A stretch of DNA of 64,000 bases from assembly GCA_046331465.1 (NCBI GenBank), contig JAXLQV010000002.1:372001-436000 (forward strand). Reading direction: 5' to 3'. Below the pieces are notes generated by a model. It was not told the DNA's origin. It was given only the letters and a program-made list of their open reading frames with translations, and did not search any database. The stretch's first letter is position 1, and every line of letters begins with the position of its first letter. The DNA comes from UBA5066 sp046331465. Lineage in GTDB: Bacteria; Acidobacteriota; Thermoanaerobaculia; UBA5066. The position numbers and the translations under genes are program-made. This document shows positions 15,631 to 24,581 of this stretch, piece after piece.

Positions 15631-17091
15631 GTGACCGCAGCGCGCCGGGCGGCGAAGCCTCTCCTCCTCGCCCTCGCCTTCGCGGGAGGGGCCCTCCCCG
15701 CGTTCCTCCTCGCGTTCGCGGCCTGGCCCGAGATCGTGACGCCCGCCTGGTTCGTGACGAGGGGGTACCGCCTCTACGACGCGATCTTCTTCCCGCACAC
15801 GCCGCTCCTCATCCTCGCCACAGCGGCCGCGGGCTCCGTCGCCGGCTTCTCGGCGACCGTCTTCCGGGCCGTGGCCGGCCTCTCGTCGGGCCTGGCCGCC
15901 GCGCTCCTCGTCGCCTCCGCCCCGACTCCCCGCGCGCGGCTCGGCGCGCTCCTCGGCGGCGTCCCGCTCCTCGCGCTCCAGGGGACCTACCTCGAGGGCC
16001 CGGCCCTCTGGCCCGAGCCGTTCCTCGCGCCGGTCCCGCTCGCGGCGACGCTCCTCCTCGAGCGTTGGGAGCGGCGCGGCCGCCCGCGCGACCTCCTCCT
16101 CGCCGCGCTCGCGCTCGGCCTCGGCGTCCTCGTGAAGCAGACGTTCGCGTGGTTCGGCCTCGCGGCGCTCGCCTGGCTCCTCCTCGCGAGCCGGCGCCGC
16201 TCGCTCCGCGCCGCGGCGACGCTCGCGGCCGGGATCGCGGCCCCGTACGGCGCGTTCGTCGTCCTCTGGGGCGTCGCCTTCGGGACGACGGCGCACGTCC
16301 GCTGGACGCTCCTCCACGTCGTCTTCGGAGGGCTCGGGAACGAGATCGCCGCCCGCCCCGACCTCGCGCTCGCGACCGAGGCGGTGGCGCCGTTCCTCGC
16401 GCTCCCGGCCCTCGGCCTCCTCCGTTCCGCGCTGCCGGGGCGGCGCCTCCGCTCGCCCCTCGCCCCGCTCGCGCTCGCGGCCGCCGGGATGGCCTGGCCC
16501 CGCTGGGGGCTCCTCCACCTCGCGGCGGCCGGGGGGCTCCTCGTCCTGGCGGCGCTCCGCGGAGCGCGGATCGTCCCCGCCCTGGCGCGGCGGCTCTCGC
16601 GCCGCGGGGCCTCCCGGCGGCGGGAGCTCCTCGCGGCCGCCGGGACCGGCCTGCTCCTGACGAACGTCGCCGTCGCCGCCGTCGGCGCCGGCCCGCTCCT
16701 CCTCGACTCGACGGGCGGCCCGGCGCGTTTCTGGGACGACGAGACGAGCCGCGAGTGGGCGCAGAGGGCCGAGGCCAGGGCGAGGCCCGGCGGGACGCTC
16801 TTCGTCTTCGACGCGCCGTACGAGACGCTCTACCCGCGGACGGGGACGACGACGCCGGGCGGCTTCTACGTGAACCCGTCCTTCTGGTACTGCGTCGACA
16901 AGGACGACGTCGACGCGCGCCTCGTCGCTTCGCTCCGCGGACGCCCCGCCGTGCCGATCCTCTTCCGCGAGCCGCCGGAGGGGCGCGACGGCGACGCCGT
17001 GAGGGCGACGGCGATCTACAGGTTCCTCCGCGACGAGACGGAGCTCGTCGAGCGGATCGACGCGCGGGCGTCGTGGCGCCGGGCCCGCTGA
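15631..17091 (+). CDS. Polytopic membrane protein, GT-C-like
   Basis: A 486-residue protein with a signal-anchor N-terminus and about 9 membrane helices up to residue 350, then a C-terminal soluble domain (LFVFDAPYETLYPRTG). The first external loop has RLYDAIFFPHTPLL. This pattern (catalytic-loop Asp, many helices, small C-terminal domain) resembles polyprenyl-phosphate-sugar-dependent transferases, but I cannot name a family. It is followed by a convergent gene of similar character 4 bases away. Confidence 0.7.
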   Translation: MTAARRAAKPLLLALAFAGGALPAFLLAFAAWPEIVTPAWFVTRGYRLYDAIFFPHTPLLILATAAAGSVAGFSATVFRAVAGLSSGLAAALLVASAPTPRARLGALLGGVPLLALQGTYLEGPALWPEPFLAPVPLAATLLLERWERRGRPRDLLLAALALGLGVLVKQTFAWFGLAALAWLLLASRRRSLRAAATLAAGIAAPYGAFVVLWGVAFGTTAHVRWTLLHVVFGGLGNEIAARPDLALATEAVAPFLALPALGLLRSALPGRRLRSPLAPLALAAAGMAWPRWGLLHLAAAGGLLVLAALRGARIVPALARRLSRRGASRRRELLAAAGTGLLLTNVAVAAVGAGPLLLDSTGGPARFWDDETSREWAQRAEARARPGGTLFVFDAPYETLYPRTGTTTPGGFYVNPSFWYCVDKDDVDARLVASLRGRPAVPILFREPPEGRDGDAVRATAIYRFLRDETELVERIDARASWRRAR

Positions 17092-17095
17092 CGCC

Positions 17096-18598
17096 TCAGC
17101 GCCGCTTCCGGTAGACGACGACCGCGCGGCTCCCCCAGCGCTCGGTGGGGTACTCGGCGAAGAGCTCGTAGCCGTCGAGCGCCCGGGGCGAGACGCGCAG
17201 GAGCGGGTCGAGGAACCTCGAGAGCGCCACGATCCAGTCGGGTCGGACCGCCTCGATGACGCCGGGCGGGATCGTCCCGCCGCCGATGGAGAGCGGCCCG
17301 CGCTCCCTCTCCCGCCACTCGGCGCCGCGGAAGCGGAGCGCCGCGGGCGTGACGAGGCCCGAGGTGTCCCAGATCCGGGCCGGCGTGTAGAAGCCGAGGG
17401 CGCCGATCTCGGGCGCGAGGACGACGTCCGCCGGCGCGGCGTTCATCCGGAGCGCCGCGACCCGGTAGAGCTCCTCGCGGTCCGAGGCGTCGTAGGGCTG
17501 GAGGAGCGCGAGGCGGAGGAGCGTGCCGAGGGCGAGGACGGTCGTTCCCGCGCCGGCCACGGCCCGCGAGGCGCGATCGCCCCGCGCCGCCTCGCCGACG
17601 AGGGCCCCGACGACGACCGCGACGGAGACGACGAGGGGCGCCCCGTACCACGGGAAGACGAGGGGATTGCCGGCCGCGAAGGCGGCGAGGTAGCCGCTCG
17701 CGAAGAGGGCCGCGGCGGCCACCTCGGGCCTCGCGAGCGCGCGCCTTCCGAACCGGAAGAGCGCGCCGAGGAGGAGGAGGGCGAGGAGAGGCACCCCGGC
17801 CTCCCAGGCGAGCGCCGCGCCGGGGGACGCGCCCTGCACGAGGTCCGGGGCGCGCGGCGGGAGGAGGACCTCGAGCGCCGCGCGCGCGAGCTCGCCGAGC
17901 GCGGTGAACGGCGCGAGGACGTAGGCCGCCCGTTTCGCCCCGATCGAGGCCGGGAGCGGGGAGCCGAACCAGGCCGTCAGCGCCGCCGCGCCCGCGAGCG
18001 CGGCGGCGGCGCCGGGGAGCATCGACCCGAGAGGCCAGCGGCCGTCGCGGAGCCGTATCGCCAGGGCGAGCGCCGCGAAGAGGAGGACGCCCTCGGGGTG
18101 GACGAACGGGAGGAGCCCCGCCGCGAGGAACGCCCACCTGTCGCGGCGGAGCGACAGCAGGAGCAGCGCGCCCGCGAGCGCGGCGAGGTAGAGAGGAGTC
18201 TCCATCCCGGACGCGAAGACGCGGGCCGTCTCGAGCGGCGTCAGGGCGGCGGCGACGGCGAGGAGGGCCACGGGCGCCGGGGCGCCCGGAGAGAGGAGCC
18301 GCAGGAGAAGGAGCGCCGTGGCGAAGAGGGCCGCGAAGCCGATCCCGACGCCGATCGCCGGGATCGCGCCGGGGCCGAGCGCGGCTCCCGGGACGGCGAG
18401 CATCGCCGCGTAGAGCGGCGTCGACGTCCCCAGGACGCGTTCGCCGGGGTTGTAGACGAGGCCGTCCCCCGCGGCGAGGTGGCGCGCGTAGCGCATCGTG
18501 ATGAAGGCGTCGTCGTAGAGGTGCGGCCCGCGGCGAAACAGGATCACGGCGAGGAGACCGGTCACGAGGAGCGTCGATACCACTGCGGATCGCTTCAT
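17096..18598 (-). CDS. GT-C glycosyltransferase-like membrane protein
   Basis: A 500-residue polytopic protein. The first external loop reads YDDAFITMRYARHLAAGDG and continues into YNPGERVLGTSTPLY. The DD followed by RYA and NPGE is a recognised signature of GT-C proteins related to the mycobacterial arabinofuranosyltransferase group. They use decaprenyl- or undecaprenyl-phosphate sugars on the outer face of the membrane. About 10 helices and a C-terminal external domain are seen. There is no ribosome site, and TACGAT lies 14 bases before the ATG. The sugar and acceptor are unknown. Confidence 0.72.
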   Translation of the reverse strand: MKRSAVVSTLLVTGLLAVILFRRGPHLYDDAFITMRYARHLAAGDGLVYNPGERVLGTSTPLYAAMLAVPGAALGPGAIPAIGVGIGFAALFATALLLLRLLSPGAPAPVALLAVAAALTPLETARVFASGMETPLYLAALAGALLLLSLRRDRWAFLAAGLLPFVHPEGVLLFAALALAIRLRDGRWPLGSMLPGAAAALAGAAALTAWFGSPLPASIGAKRAAYVLAPFTALGELARAALEVLLPPRAPDLVQGASPGAALAWEAGVPLLALLLLGALFRFGRRALARPEVAAAALFASGYLAAFAAGNPLVFPWYGAPLVVSVAVVVGALVGEAARGDRASRAVAGAGTTVLALGTLLRLALLQPYDASDREELYRVAALRMNAAPADVVLAPEIGALGFYTPARIWDTSGLVTPAALRFRGAEWRERERGPLSIGGGTIPPGVIEAVRPDWIVALSRFLDPLLRVSPRALDGYELFAEYPTERWGSRAVVVYRKRR

Positions 18599-18691
18599 CC
18601 GATGCGCCGGCGATCGTATCCGAGCGGCCCGGGGAGGGTGGTCGTGCCCGCCCGTCGTCGAGCCGGGTCACAATCCCCCGTGCGGCAGAGC

Positions 18692-20368
18692 ATGTCGGTG
18701 ATCGGCGACGGTGTCCGGAGGATCCGGGACGGCAGCCTCGTGGAGGCGCTCGAGCGCATCGGCTTCGCGCTCGTTCTCCTCTCCGTCGCGGCGGCCCTGG
18801 CCGAGCCGCTCCGGATCCACCACGACGCGGCGAGCCTCCTCACCTCCTCGCTGAGCTGGGTGGAAGGGCGCGCCCGGCTGGACGAGATGGCGGGCATGAA
18901 CCTGCCTCTCGCGCTCTACCTGTACGGCCTGCCGGCGGTCGTCTCCTCCTCGCTCGGCCTCCACCCGGTCCCGGTCTTCTCCGCCTTCACCCTCGGCGCC
19001 CTCCTCCTCTCTCTCCTCGCCTGCCGGCGGCTCCTCGGCGACGGAGCGCCCGGCTCGCCGGAAGCGCGTTCTCTCCTGCGGGCCGCGCTCGCGGGGCTCG
19101 TCCTCCTCTCCCTCGAAGGTCCGGAGCTGACATTCGGGCAGCGGGAGACCTTCTTCCTCGCCCTCTCCCTTCCGTACTTCCTCGTGAGATGGCGGCGTGG
19201 CGAAGGTGCGCCCCCCGGTCTCCTCGCGGCGTCGCTCTCGGGCGTCGCCGCGGCGCTCGGGGCCCTGGTCAAGCCGCACTTCCTCCTCGTCGTCCTCGCC
19301 GCAGAGGGGGCGCTGAGGCTCGCCGGCGGCCGGCCGCGGCTCGTGAGGACGCCCGAGAGCCTGGCGTTCGGGGCGACGGGCCTCGCCTACGCGCTCCACT
19401 TCTTCCTCCTCCCCGACGCCGTCCTGGGCGCGTTCCGAGCGGCGGCGGCCGGGGCCGCGGCCGGCTACCGGGCCTACGACGCGCCTCTCGCCGATCTCCT
19501 CCTCCGGGTCCCTCACGTTCCGCTTCTGCTCGCGTTCGCGGCCGCCCTGCTGGCCTCGCGCCGGCAGGGGGCCGACTCCTTCGCGCGCCTCGCCGCGTCG
19601 TTCGGGGGTCTCGGCCTCGGCGGGCTCGCCGTCTTCCTCGTCCAGCACAAGGGCTTCCCCTACCACCTGATCCCGGAGGTGGCCGGCGCCCTGCTCTCGG
19701 CGACCGCGATCGCCGCGTGCGGTGCGACGGCGAGGCTGAGGGCGGTCGCGGCCCTCACGCTCCGGCCGCTCCGGACGCCGTTCCGGCTCGCCGCGGCCGC
19801 GGCTCCCGCCGGGGCCGCGCTCCTCGCGGTCGTGACGGCCTCCCGGCTGCCCGAGAGCCTCGAGGTCTACCCGTGGACGGCGTTCGAGATGGAGCTCTGC
19901 GAGCGGACCTCGAGGGGAGACGAGGTCCTGGTCTTCTCGACGAGCGTCGCGCCGGCCTACCCGGCCCTCCTCCGGATGGACCGCCGGCCCTACCGGAAAT
20001 GGATGAGCCCGTTCATGGGGATCGCGTTCGCCCGCGCCGGGGAGCCTCGGGACGGCGCGCCGCGCTACCCCCGCCGGGAGGAGATGGGGCTCGCCGAGAG
20101 GCAGTTCATCGACGACCTCGGGAAGGACCTGCGCGCCGCGCCTCCCCGGGTCGTCCTCGTCGCCGCCCACCCGCCGCACCAGGGGCTTCCCGCGAGGTTC
20201 GACCTCGTCGAGTACCTCCGCGTGGCCGGCTTCCTCGACGGGGCGATGTCGGGCTTCGTGAGGGCGGGAGAGGGTGCCGGCTTCGTCGTCTACAGGCCGC
20301 GGGCGCCGAAGGCCGCCCCGACGGAGGCCGCGACCCACTCGAGCATCGGGGGCGTGAGGCCGGGGTAG
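18692..20368 (+). CDS. Polytopic membrane protein, probable glycosyltransferase
   Basis: A 558-residue membrane protein with about 10 helices. Residues near 135-160 read ELTFGQRETFFLALSLPY, followed by ALGALVKPHFLL, a pattern I associate with GT-39/DUF2029-like transferases. A C-terminal external region follows. Start choice is ATG 18692. An in-frame GTG at 18680 is only 5 bases after a CACAAT box and would add four residues. The 3' end overlaps the convergent rfbH gene by 79 bases, so both C-termini share DNA. Confidence 0.68.
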   Translation: MSVIGDGVRRIRDGSLVEALERIGFALVLLSVAAALAEPLRIHHDAASLLTSSLSWVEGRARLDEMAGMNLPLALYLYGLPAVVSSSLGLHPVPVFSAFTLGALLLSLLACRRLLGDGAPGSPEARSLLRAALAGLVLLSLEGPELTFGQRETFFLALSLPYFLVRWRRGEGAPPGLLAASLSGVAAALGALVKPHFLLVVLAAEGALRLAGGRPRLVRTPESLAFGATGLAYALHFFLLPDAVLGAFRAAAAGAAAGYRAYDAPLADLLLRVPHVPLLLAFAAALLASRRQGADSFARLAASFGGLGLGGLAVFLVQHKGFPYHLIPEVAGALLSATAIAACGATARLRAVAALTLRPLRTPFRLAAAAAPAGAALLAVVTASRLPESLEVYPWTAFEMELCERTSRGDEVLVFSTSVAPAYPALLRMDRRPYRKWMSPFMGIAFARAGEPRDGAPRYPRREEMGLAERQFIDDLGKDLRAAPPRVVLVAAHPPHQGLPARFDLVEYLRVAGFLDGAMSGFVRAGEGAGFVVYRPRAPKAAPTEAATHSSIGGVRPG

Positions 20369-21606
20369 ACGCCGACCCAGAGGGTCCGCTCGGTGACCCG
20401 GTCGGCCCCGGCGAGGCTCCCCGCGGACCGGCACGCGACGCCGCGGAACGCCGGCTGCCGGAGCAGGTTCCCGCCGAAGAGGAGCCGGGTGTCGACGCGC
20501 CGCGCGGCCAGCGTGGAGATCAGCTCCCTGCGGGAGACCGGGGTCGATTCCCGGAGCGTGATCGGGAAGCCGAACCAGCTCGGGTCGCTCCCCGGCGTCG
20601 CCTGCGGGAGGACCAGGTGCTCCTCGAGGGGTGCGAGGAGCGCGCGCAGGAGCGAGAAGTTCCGGCGTCGCGTCTCGACGAAACGGGGGAGCTTGCGCAG
20701 CTGCGCGACGCCGATCGCGGCCTGGAGGTCCGTCGCCTTCAGGTTGTAGCCGAGGCGCGCGTAGACGTACTTGTGGTCGTAGCCGGGCGGCAGGTCGCCG
20801 ATCGTCCAGCCGAAGCGCTTCCCGCACGTGTCGGACGCGCCCGGCTCGCACCAGCAGTCGCGCCCCCAGTCGCGGAGCGACTCGACGACCTTCTTCAGGA
20901 CCGGGTCGGACGTGAGGACGGCGCCCCCCTCGCCCGTCGTGACGTGATGGGCCGGGTAGAAGCTGAGCGTCGCGAGGTCGCCGAAGCTCCCGACCGGGCG
21001 CCCCTTCCACGTGGCGCCGAGCGCGTCGCAGCAGTCCTCGACGACGAAGAGCCCGCGCTCGCGCGCCCACGCCGTCACCCGGTCGAGGTCGAAGGGATTG
21101 CCGAGCGTGTGCGCGAGGACGATCGCCTTCGTCCGCGGCCCCGTCGCCTCCTCGAGGAGGGAGAGGTCGGCGTTGTAGGTCGGGACCTCGACGTCGAGGA
21201 AGACGGGGACGAGGCCGTTCTGGACGATCGGTGCGACCGTCGTCGGGAAGCCGGCGGCGCAGGTGAGGACCTCGTCGCCCGGGACGAGTCGCCGCTCGCC
21301 GAGCTCGGGGGCGGTGAGCGCGGTGACCGCGAGGAGGTTCGCGGACGAGCCCGAGTTGACGAGGAGCGCACGGCGGGCGCCGGTCGCCGCGGCGAGCCCC
21401 TTCTCGAAGTCGTTCGCGCGCGGGCCCGCCGTCAGCCAGAAGTCGAGGGAGGCGTCGACGAGCTCGCGGACGTCGTCGCCGTCGAAGACGCGGCCGCTGA
21501 CGGGGACGGGCGTCTCGCCCGGGACGAATTCCCGCGCGGGCCACTCGGCCGCGGCGTAGTCGCCGACGAGGGCGAGGATCCGCTCGCGGAGCTCCGGGCC
21601 GCTCAC
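20290..21606 (-). CDS. rfbH: CDP-4-keto-6-deoxy-glucose 3-dehydrase (E1)
   Basis: A 438-residue DegT-fold enzyme that removes the C3 hydroxyl of CDP-6-deoxy-4-keto-glucose using PMP and a [2Fe-2S] cluster. Two signatures identify it against ordinary aminotransferases. The PLP lysine is replaced by histidine in FYPAHHVTTGEGG. The cluster cysteines follow the E1 spacing C-x57-C-x-C-x7-C, from the second Cys of EDCC to CWC and DTCGKRF. It starts at a GTG overlapping the rfbG stop by 4 bases. Its reductase partner (E3/DdhD) is not in the window. Confidence 0.92.
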   Translation of the reverse strand: MSGPELRERILALVGDYAAAEWPAREFVPGETPVPVSGRVFDGDDVRELVDASLDFWLTAGPRANDFEKGLAAATGARRALLVNSGSSANLLAVTALTAPELGERRLVPGDEVLTCAAGFPTTVAPIVQNGLVPVFLDVEVPTYNADLSLLEEATGPRTKAIVLAHTLGNPFDLDRVTAWARERGLFVVEDCCDALGATWKGRPVGSFGDLATLSFYPAHHVTTGEGGAVLTSDPVLKKVVESLRDWGRDCWCEPGASDTCGKRFGWTIGDLPPGYDHKYVYARLGYNLKATDLQAAIGVAQLRKLPRFVETRRRNFSLLRALLAPLEEHLVLPQATPGSDPSWFGFPITLRESTPVSRRELISTLAARRVDTRLLFGGNLLRQPAFRGVACRSAGSLAGADRVTERTLWVGVYPGLTPPMLEWVAASVGAAFGARGL

Positions 21607-22580
21607 GGGGCCCCGAGGAACGCGCGGTACCAGGGGACCGTCCGCTCGAGCCCCTCTCGGAGCGCGAGGCGCGGCTCCCAGTCGAGGAGGCGCCTCGCCC
21701 GCGAGGCGTCGAGCGACTGGTCGCGGATCTCCGCGCGGGCGGTGTCGAGAACGACCGGCTCGAGGTCCGCCCGGCCGAGGATCGCGAGGAGGAGGTCGAC
21801 GATCTCGCGGACCGTCGCCGGTGCGCCGGGGGCGAAGTTGAAGACGTCGCCGCCCTTCGCCGCCCCGCCCGTCGCCGCGGCGAGCGCGAGGTAGGCCTCG
21901 ACGACGTCGTCGACGTGGATGTAGTCCCGCGTGTAGCGCCCGTCGGAGCGGATCACGGGGCGCTCGCCGCGGAGGACCGAGCGGATCGTCCCCGGGACGA
22001 TCCGGCTCCAGGCGACGTCGCCGCCGCCGTAGACGTTCCCGCAGCGGGCCACCGTGACGGGGAGGCCGTAGGTGTGCGCGTACGCACGGGCGAGGAGGTC
22101 GGCGCAGCTCTTCGAGACGTCGTAGGGGTGGCGCCCCGCGACCGGCATCTCCTCGGTGTAGGGGAGGACCGGGGCGTCGCCGTAGGCCTTGTCGCTCGAG
22201 GCGACGACGACCGCGGCGAGACCCCGCGGGTGCCGCCGGCAGGCCTCGAGGAGGTTGTACGTGCCGCGCACGTTCGCCTCGAGCGTCAGGAGCGGGGCCT
22301 CGAGGGCGGGGAGGACGAGCGCCTGCGCGCCGAGGTGGAAGACGACCTCGGCCTCGCTCGCGAGGAGGGCGCGCTCGACGTCGTCGATCGACTCGAGCCT
22401 TCCGTCGACGACCCGGCAGGCGTCGAGGCGGCCGCTCCGGATCAGCTCCGAGGCGGGGTCACGGTCGAGGACGAGGAGCGTCACGCGCGCGCCGAGGTCG
22501 AGGAGCCGCGCGACGAGCCAGGACCCGATGAAGCCCGTGCCGCCGGTGACGAGGACGGGGCGCCCCGCGAACGCGATCAC
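21603..22580 (-). CDS. rfbG: CDP-glucose 4,6-dehydratase-like SDR enzyme
   Basis: A 325-residue short-chain dehydrogenase. The NAD-binding motif GGTGFIGS is at the N-terminus and YDVSK holds the catalytic Tyr/Lys. SSDKAYGD and GNVYGGGDVAWSRIVPG match RfbG-specific regions. Known RfbG proteins are about 357 residues, so this is a shorter form. It should convert CDP-glucose to CDP-4-keto-6-deoxyglucose. The GTG start overlaps the rfbF stop (GTGA) and its own stop overlaps rfbH. A different NDP-hexose dehydratase is possible, but the neighbours argue for CDP-glucose. Confidence 0.82.
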   Translation of the reverse strand: MIAFAGRPVLVTGGTGFIGSWLVARLLDLGARVTLLVLDRDPASELIRSGRLDACRVVDGRLESIDDVERALLASEAEVVFHLGAQALVLPALEAPLLTLEANVRGTYNLLEACRRHPRGLAAVVVASSDKAYGDAPVLPYTEEMPVAGRHPYDVSKSCADLLARAYAHTYGLPVTVARCGNVYGGGDVAWSRIVPGTIRSVLRGERPVIRSDGRYTRDYIHVDDVVEAYLALAAATGGAAKGGDVFNFAPGAPATVREIVDLLLAILGRADLEPVVLDTARAEIRDQSLDASRARRLLDWEPRLALREGLERTVPWYRAFLGAP

Positions 22581-23350
22581 GCCCGGACCTTCCACGGCGC
22601 GTTCCCGCTCGCCCAGAGCTCCTCGAGGAGGCGCTTCTCGCGGAGCGTGTCCATCGGCTGCCAGAAGCCGTCGTGCCGGTAGGCCATCAGCTCGCCGCGG
22701 GCGGCGAGCGTCTCGACGGGGAGGCTCTCCCAGGGCGTGTCGTCGCCCGGGATCATGTCGAGCACCTCGCGCTGGAGGACGAAGAAGCCGCCGTTGATCC
22801 ATCCCTCCGCCGCGTGGGTCTTCTCCGTGAACGAGGTCACGCGGTCGCCGTCGAGCCCGAGGCCGCCGAAGCGGGCAGGGGGGCGGACCGCGGTGACCGT
22901 CGCGAGCTTCCCGTGCGCCCGGTGGAACGCGACGAGCCGTGCGACGTCGATGTCGGCGACCCCGTCGCCGTAGGTCATCATGAAGGTCGCGTCGTCGGCG
23001 AGCCAGCGGGAGAGGCGCTTCAGGCGGCCACCGGTCGCGGTGCCGGCGCCTGTGTCGACCAGGTGCACGGTCCAGTCGGGGTGCGCCGCGTCGTGCGCGG
23101 TCACCTCGCCGTGCGCGAGCCTCACCGTCAGGTCGGCGTTCCGCTCGCGGAAGCTGCGGAAGTAGTCCTTGACGACCTCGCCCTTGTAGCCGAGGGCGAG
23201 GACGAACTCGCGGAAGCCGTGCGCGGCGTAGGTGTTCAGGATGTGCCAAAGGATCGGCCGCCCCCCGATCTCGACCATCGGCTTGGGGACGACCGTCGTC
23301 TCCTCGGCGAGGCGCGTGCCGAGCCCGCCGGCGAGGATCACGGTTTTCAT
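22577..23350 (-). CDS. rfbF: Glucose-1-phosphate cytidylyltransferase
   Basis: A 257-residue nucleotidyltransferase that makes CDP-glucose from glucose-1-phosphate and CTP. It has the signature AGGLGTRLAEETTVVPKPMV at the N-terminus, then TYGDGVADID and EGWINGGFFV, as in RfbF/DdhA. Length equals the family norm. Start ATG 23350 could alternatively be the in-frame ATG two codons upstream. A TAGAAT -10 box lies at 23375-23370. It is the first gene of rfbF-rfbG-rfbH, all joined by 4-base overlaps. Confidence 0.93.
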   Translation of the reverse strand: MKTVILAGGLGTRLAEETTVVPKPMVEIGGRPILWHILNTYAAHGFREFVLALGYKGEVVKDYFRSFRERNADLTVRLAHGEVTAHDAAHPDWTVHLVDTGAGTATGGRLKRLSRWLADDATFMMTYGDGVADIDVARLVAFHRAHGKLATVTAVRPPARFGGLGLDGDRVTSFTEKTHAAEGWINGGFFVLQREVLDMIPGDDTPWESLPVETLAARGELMAYRHDGFWQPMDTLREKRLLEELWASGNAPWKVRA

Positions 23351-23369
23351 CGACATCGGGGCTGCTCGC

Positions 23370-23375
23370 ATTCTA
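23370..23375 (-). promoter_or_regulatory. -10 box of the rfbFGH promoter
   Basis: TAGAAT (read leftward) ends 19 bases before the rfbF ATG at 23350. The leader is short and lacks a clear ribosome site. The divergent FkbM gene starts 90 bases to the right. Confidence 0.5.
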
Positions 23376-23465
23376 GAGCGGGCGCGGGAGCGGCGGCCGC
23401 GGCTTCGCCGGACCCGGGCCCGGAATGCGTGACAGAACCCGGCCTCCGGGTGCAGAGTCCCCGCC

Positions 23466-24581
23466 GTGGCTCTCGTCTTCGACGACCAGGAGATCGAGGA
23501 GATCTCCCTTCGACGCCTCCCGGTTTCTGCGGGGCCGGTCTCGCTCGACGAGCTCGACGGTTGCGTCGTTTTCGGGGCCGGCCTCGTCGCCCGCCAGCTC
23601 CTCCGGCAGATCCGTCGGGCGGGGCGCTCGCCGGCCTGGATCGTCGACAACGACTCGAAGCTCCATGGGACGTCCGTGGAAGGCGCGCCCGTTCGGGACT
23701 CCGGGAGCCTTCGGGAGGCGGGCGAGCGCCCCGTCGTGATCGCGTCCTCTTTCCTTGCCCCGATGTCCCGGGACTGCGCGCGCTCCGGGGTGAGGAACTG
23801 GCACTGGTACACCGACGTCTCGGACGTTTTCGGGGACCTCGAGATCTGCCTCGGCGACCCCGCACGGCTGAGGGACCCGGAGCTGGCCCGGCTCTGGGGT
23901 CTCCTCGACGAAGAGAGCCGCCAGGTCCTCCGGGGAGCGCTCGCCTTCCGCCTGACGGGCGAGCGCGGAGACCTCCCCCGCGAGAGCCCCGACCAGTATT
24001 TCGCGCCGGACCTCGTGCCCGCGGCCAGGCTGACGCATTTCGTCGATTGCGGCGCGTATACCGGCGACACACTGCTCGACTGGGTCCGGCGGGTTCCTCC
24101 GGGCGGCTGCAGCTACCACGGGTTCGAGCCCGACCCGGACAGCTTCCGGAAGCTCGCGTCCGAGTGCCGGCGGCTCTCGGCGTCCACCGGTCCCGACCTC
24201 CACGTCTACCCCGACGCCGTGGGGAGAGGACCGGGCTACGTCGGGATGGCCCAGGGGGGCTCGGGAACCGTCCTGGGAGCGGAGATGCGCAGCGGCCCCA
24301 GGGCGCGGGTGGTCCGGCTGGATGACGCGCTCGAGGGGCGCCGCGTGTCGGCGCTGAAAATGGACCTCGAGGGCTACGAGCCACATGCGCTCGAGGGGGC
24401 GCAAGGACTCGTCCGCTCTCAGCGCCCCCTCCTCCTCGTCGCGGTCTACCACCGGCCCGAGCACCTCTGGGAGATCCCGCTCTGGATCCACGACCTCGGA
24501 CTGGGCTACCGGCTGCGCCTCCGGCACCACTCGAGCAGCTTCGCCGAGACCGTCTGCTACGCGTCGCCGGCGCCGGGCTGA
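23466..24581 (+). CDS. FkbM-family methyltransferase with Rossmann-like N-terminal domain (paralog A)
   Basis: A 371-residue protein. The N-terminal ~110 residues hold a nucleotide-binding-like fold (VVFGAGLVARQLLRQI, then AWIVDNDSKL) resembling NeuD/PglD N-domains. The C-terminal half is an FkbM SAM-dependent methyltransferase: FVDCGAYTGDTL binds SAM and ALKMDLEGYEPHALEGA is the family signature. Such enzymes O-methylate sugars. It is clearly paralogous, in both domains, to the gene at 31825-32958. It is divergent from rfbF and overlaps the convergent GT2 gene by 25 bases. GTG start, with no good ribosome site. Confidence 0.82.
   Translation: MALVFDDQEIEEISLRRLPVSAGPVSLDELDGCVVFGAGLVARQLLRQIRRAGRSPAWIVDNDSKLHGTSVEGAPVRDSGSLREAGERPVVIASSFLAPMSRDCARSGVRNWHWYTDVSDVFGDLEICLGDPARLRDPELARLWGLLDEESRQVLRGALAFRLTGERGDLPRESPDQYFAPDLVPAARLTHFVDCGAYTGDTLLDWVRRVPPGGCSYHGFEPDPDSFRKLASECRRLSASTGPDLHVYPDAVGRGPGYVGMAQGGSGTVLGAEMRSGPRARVVRLDDALEGRRVSALKMDLEGYEPHALEGAQGLVRSQRPLLLVAVYHRPEHLWEIPLWIHDLGLGYRLRLRHHSSSFAETVCYASPAPG

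Noticed and set aside
20290..21606. Ordinary sugar aminotransferase annotation for RfbH
   Set aside because: The PLP lysine is replaced by His and the E1-type iron-sulfur cysteines are present with exact spacing.
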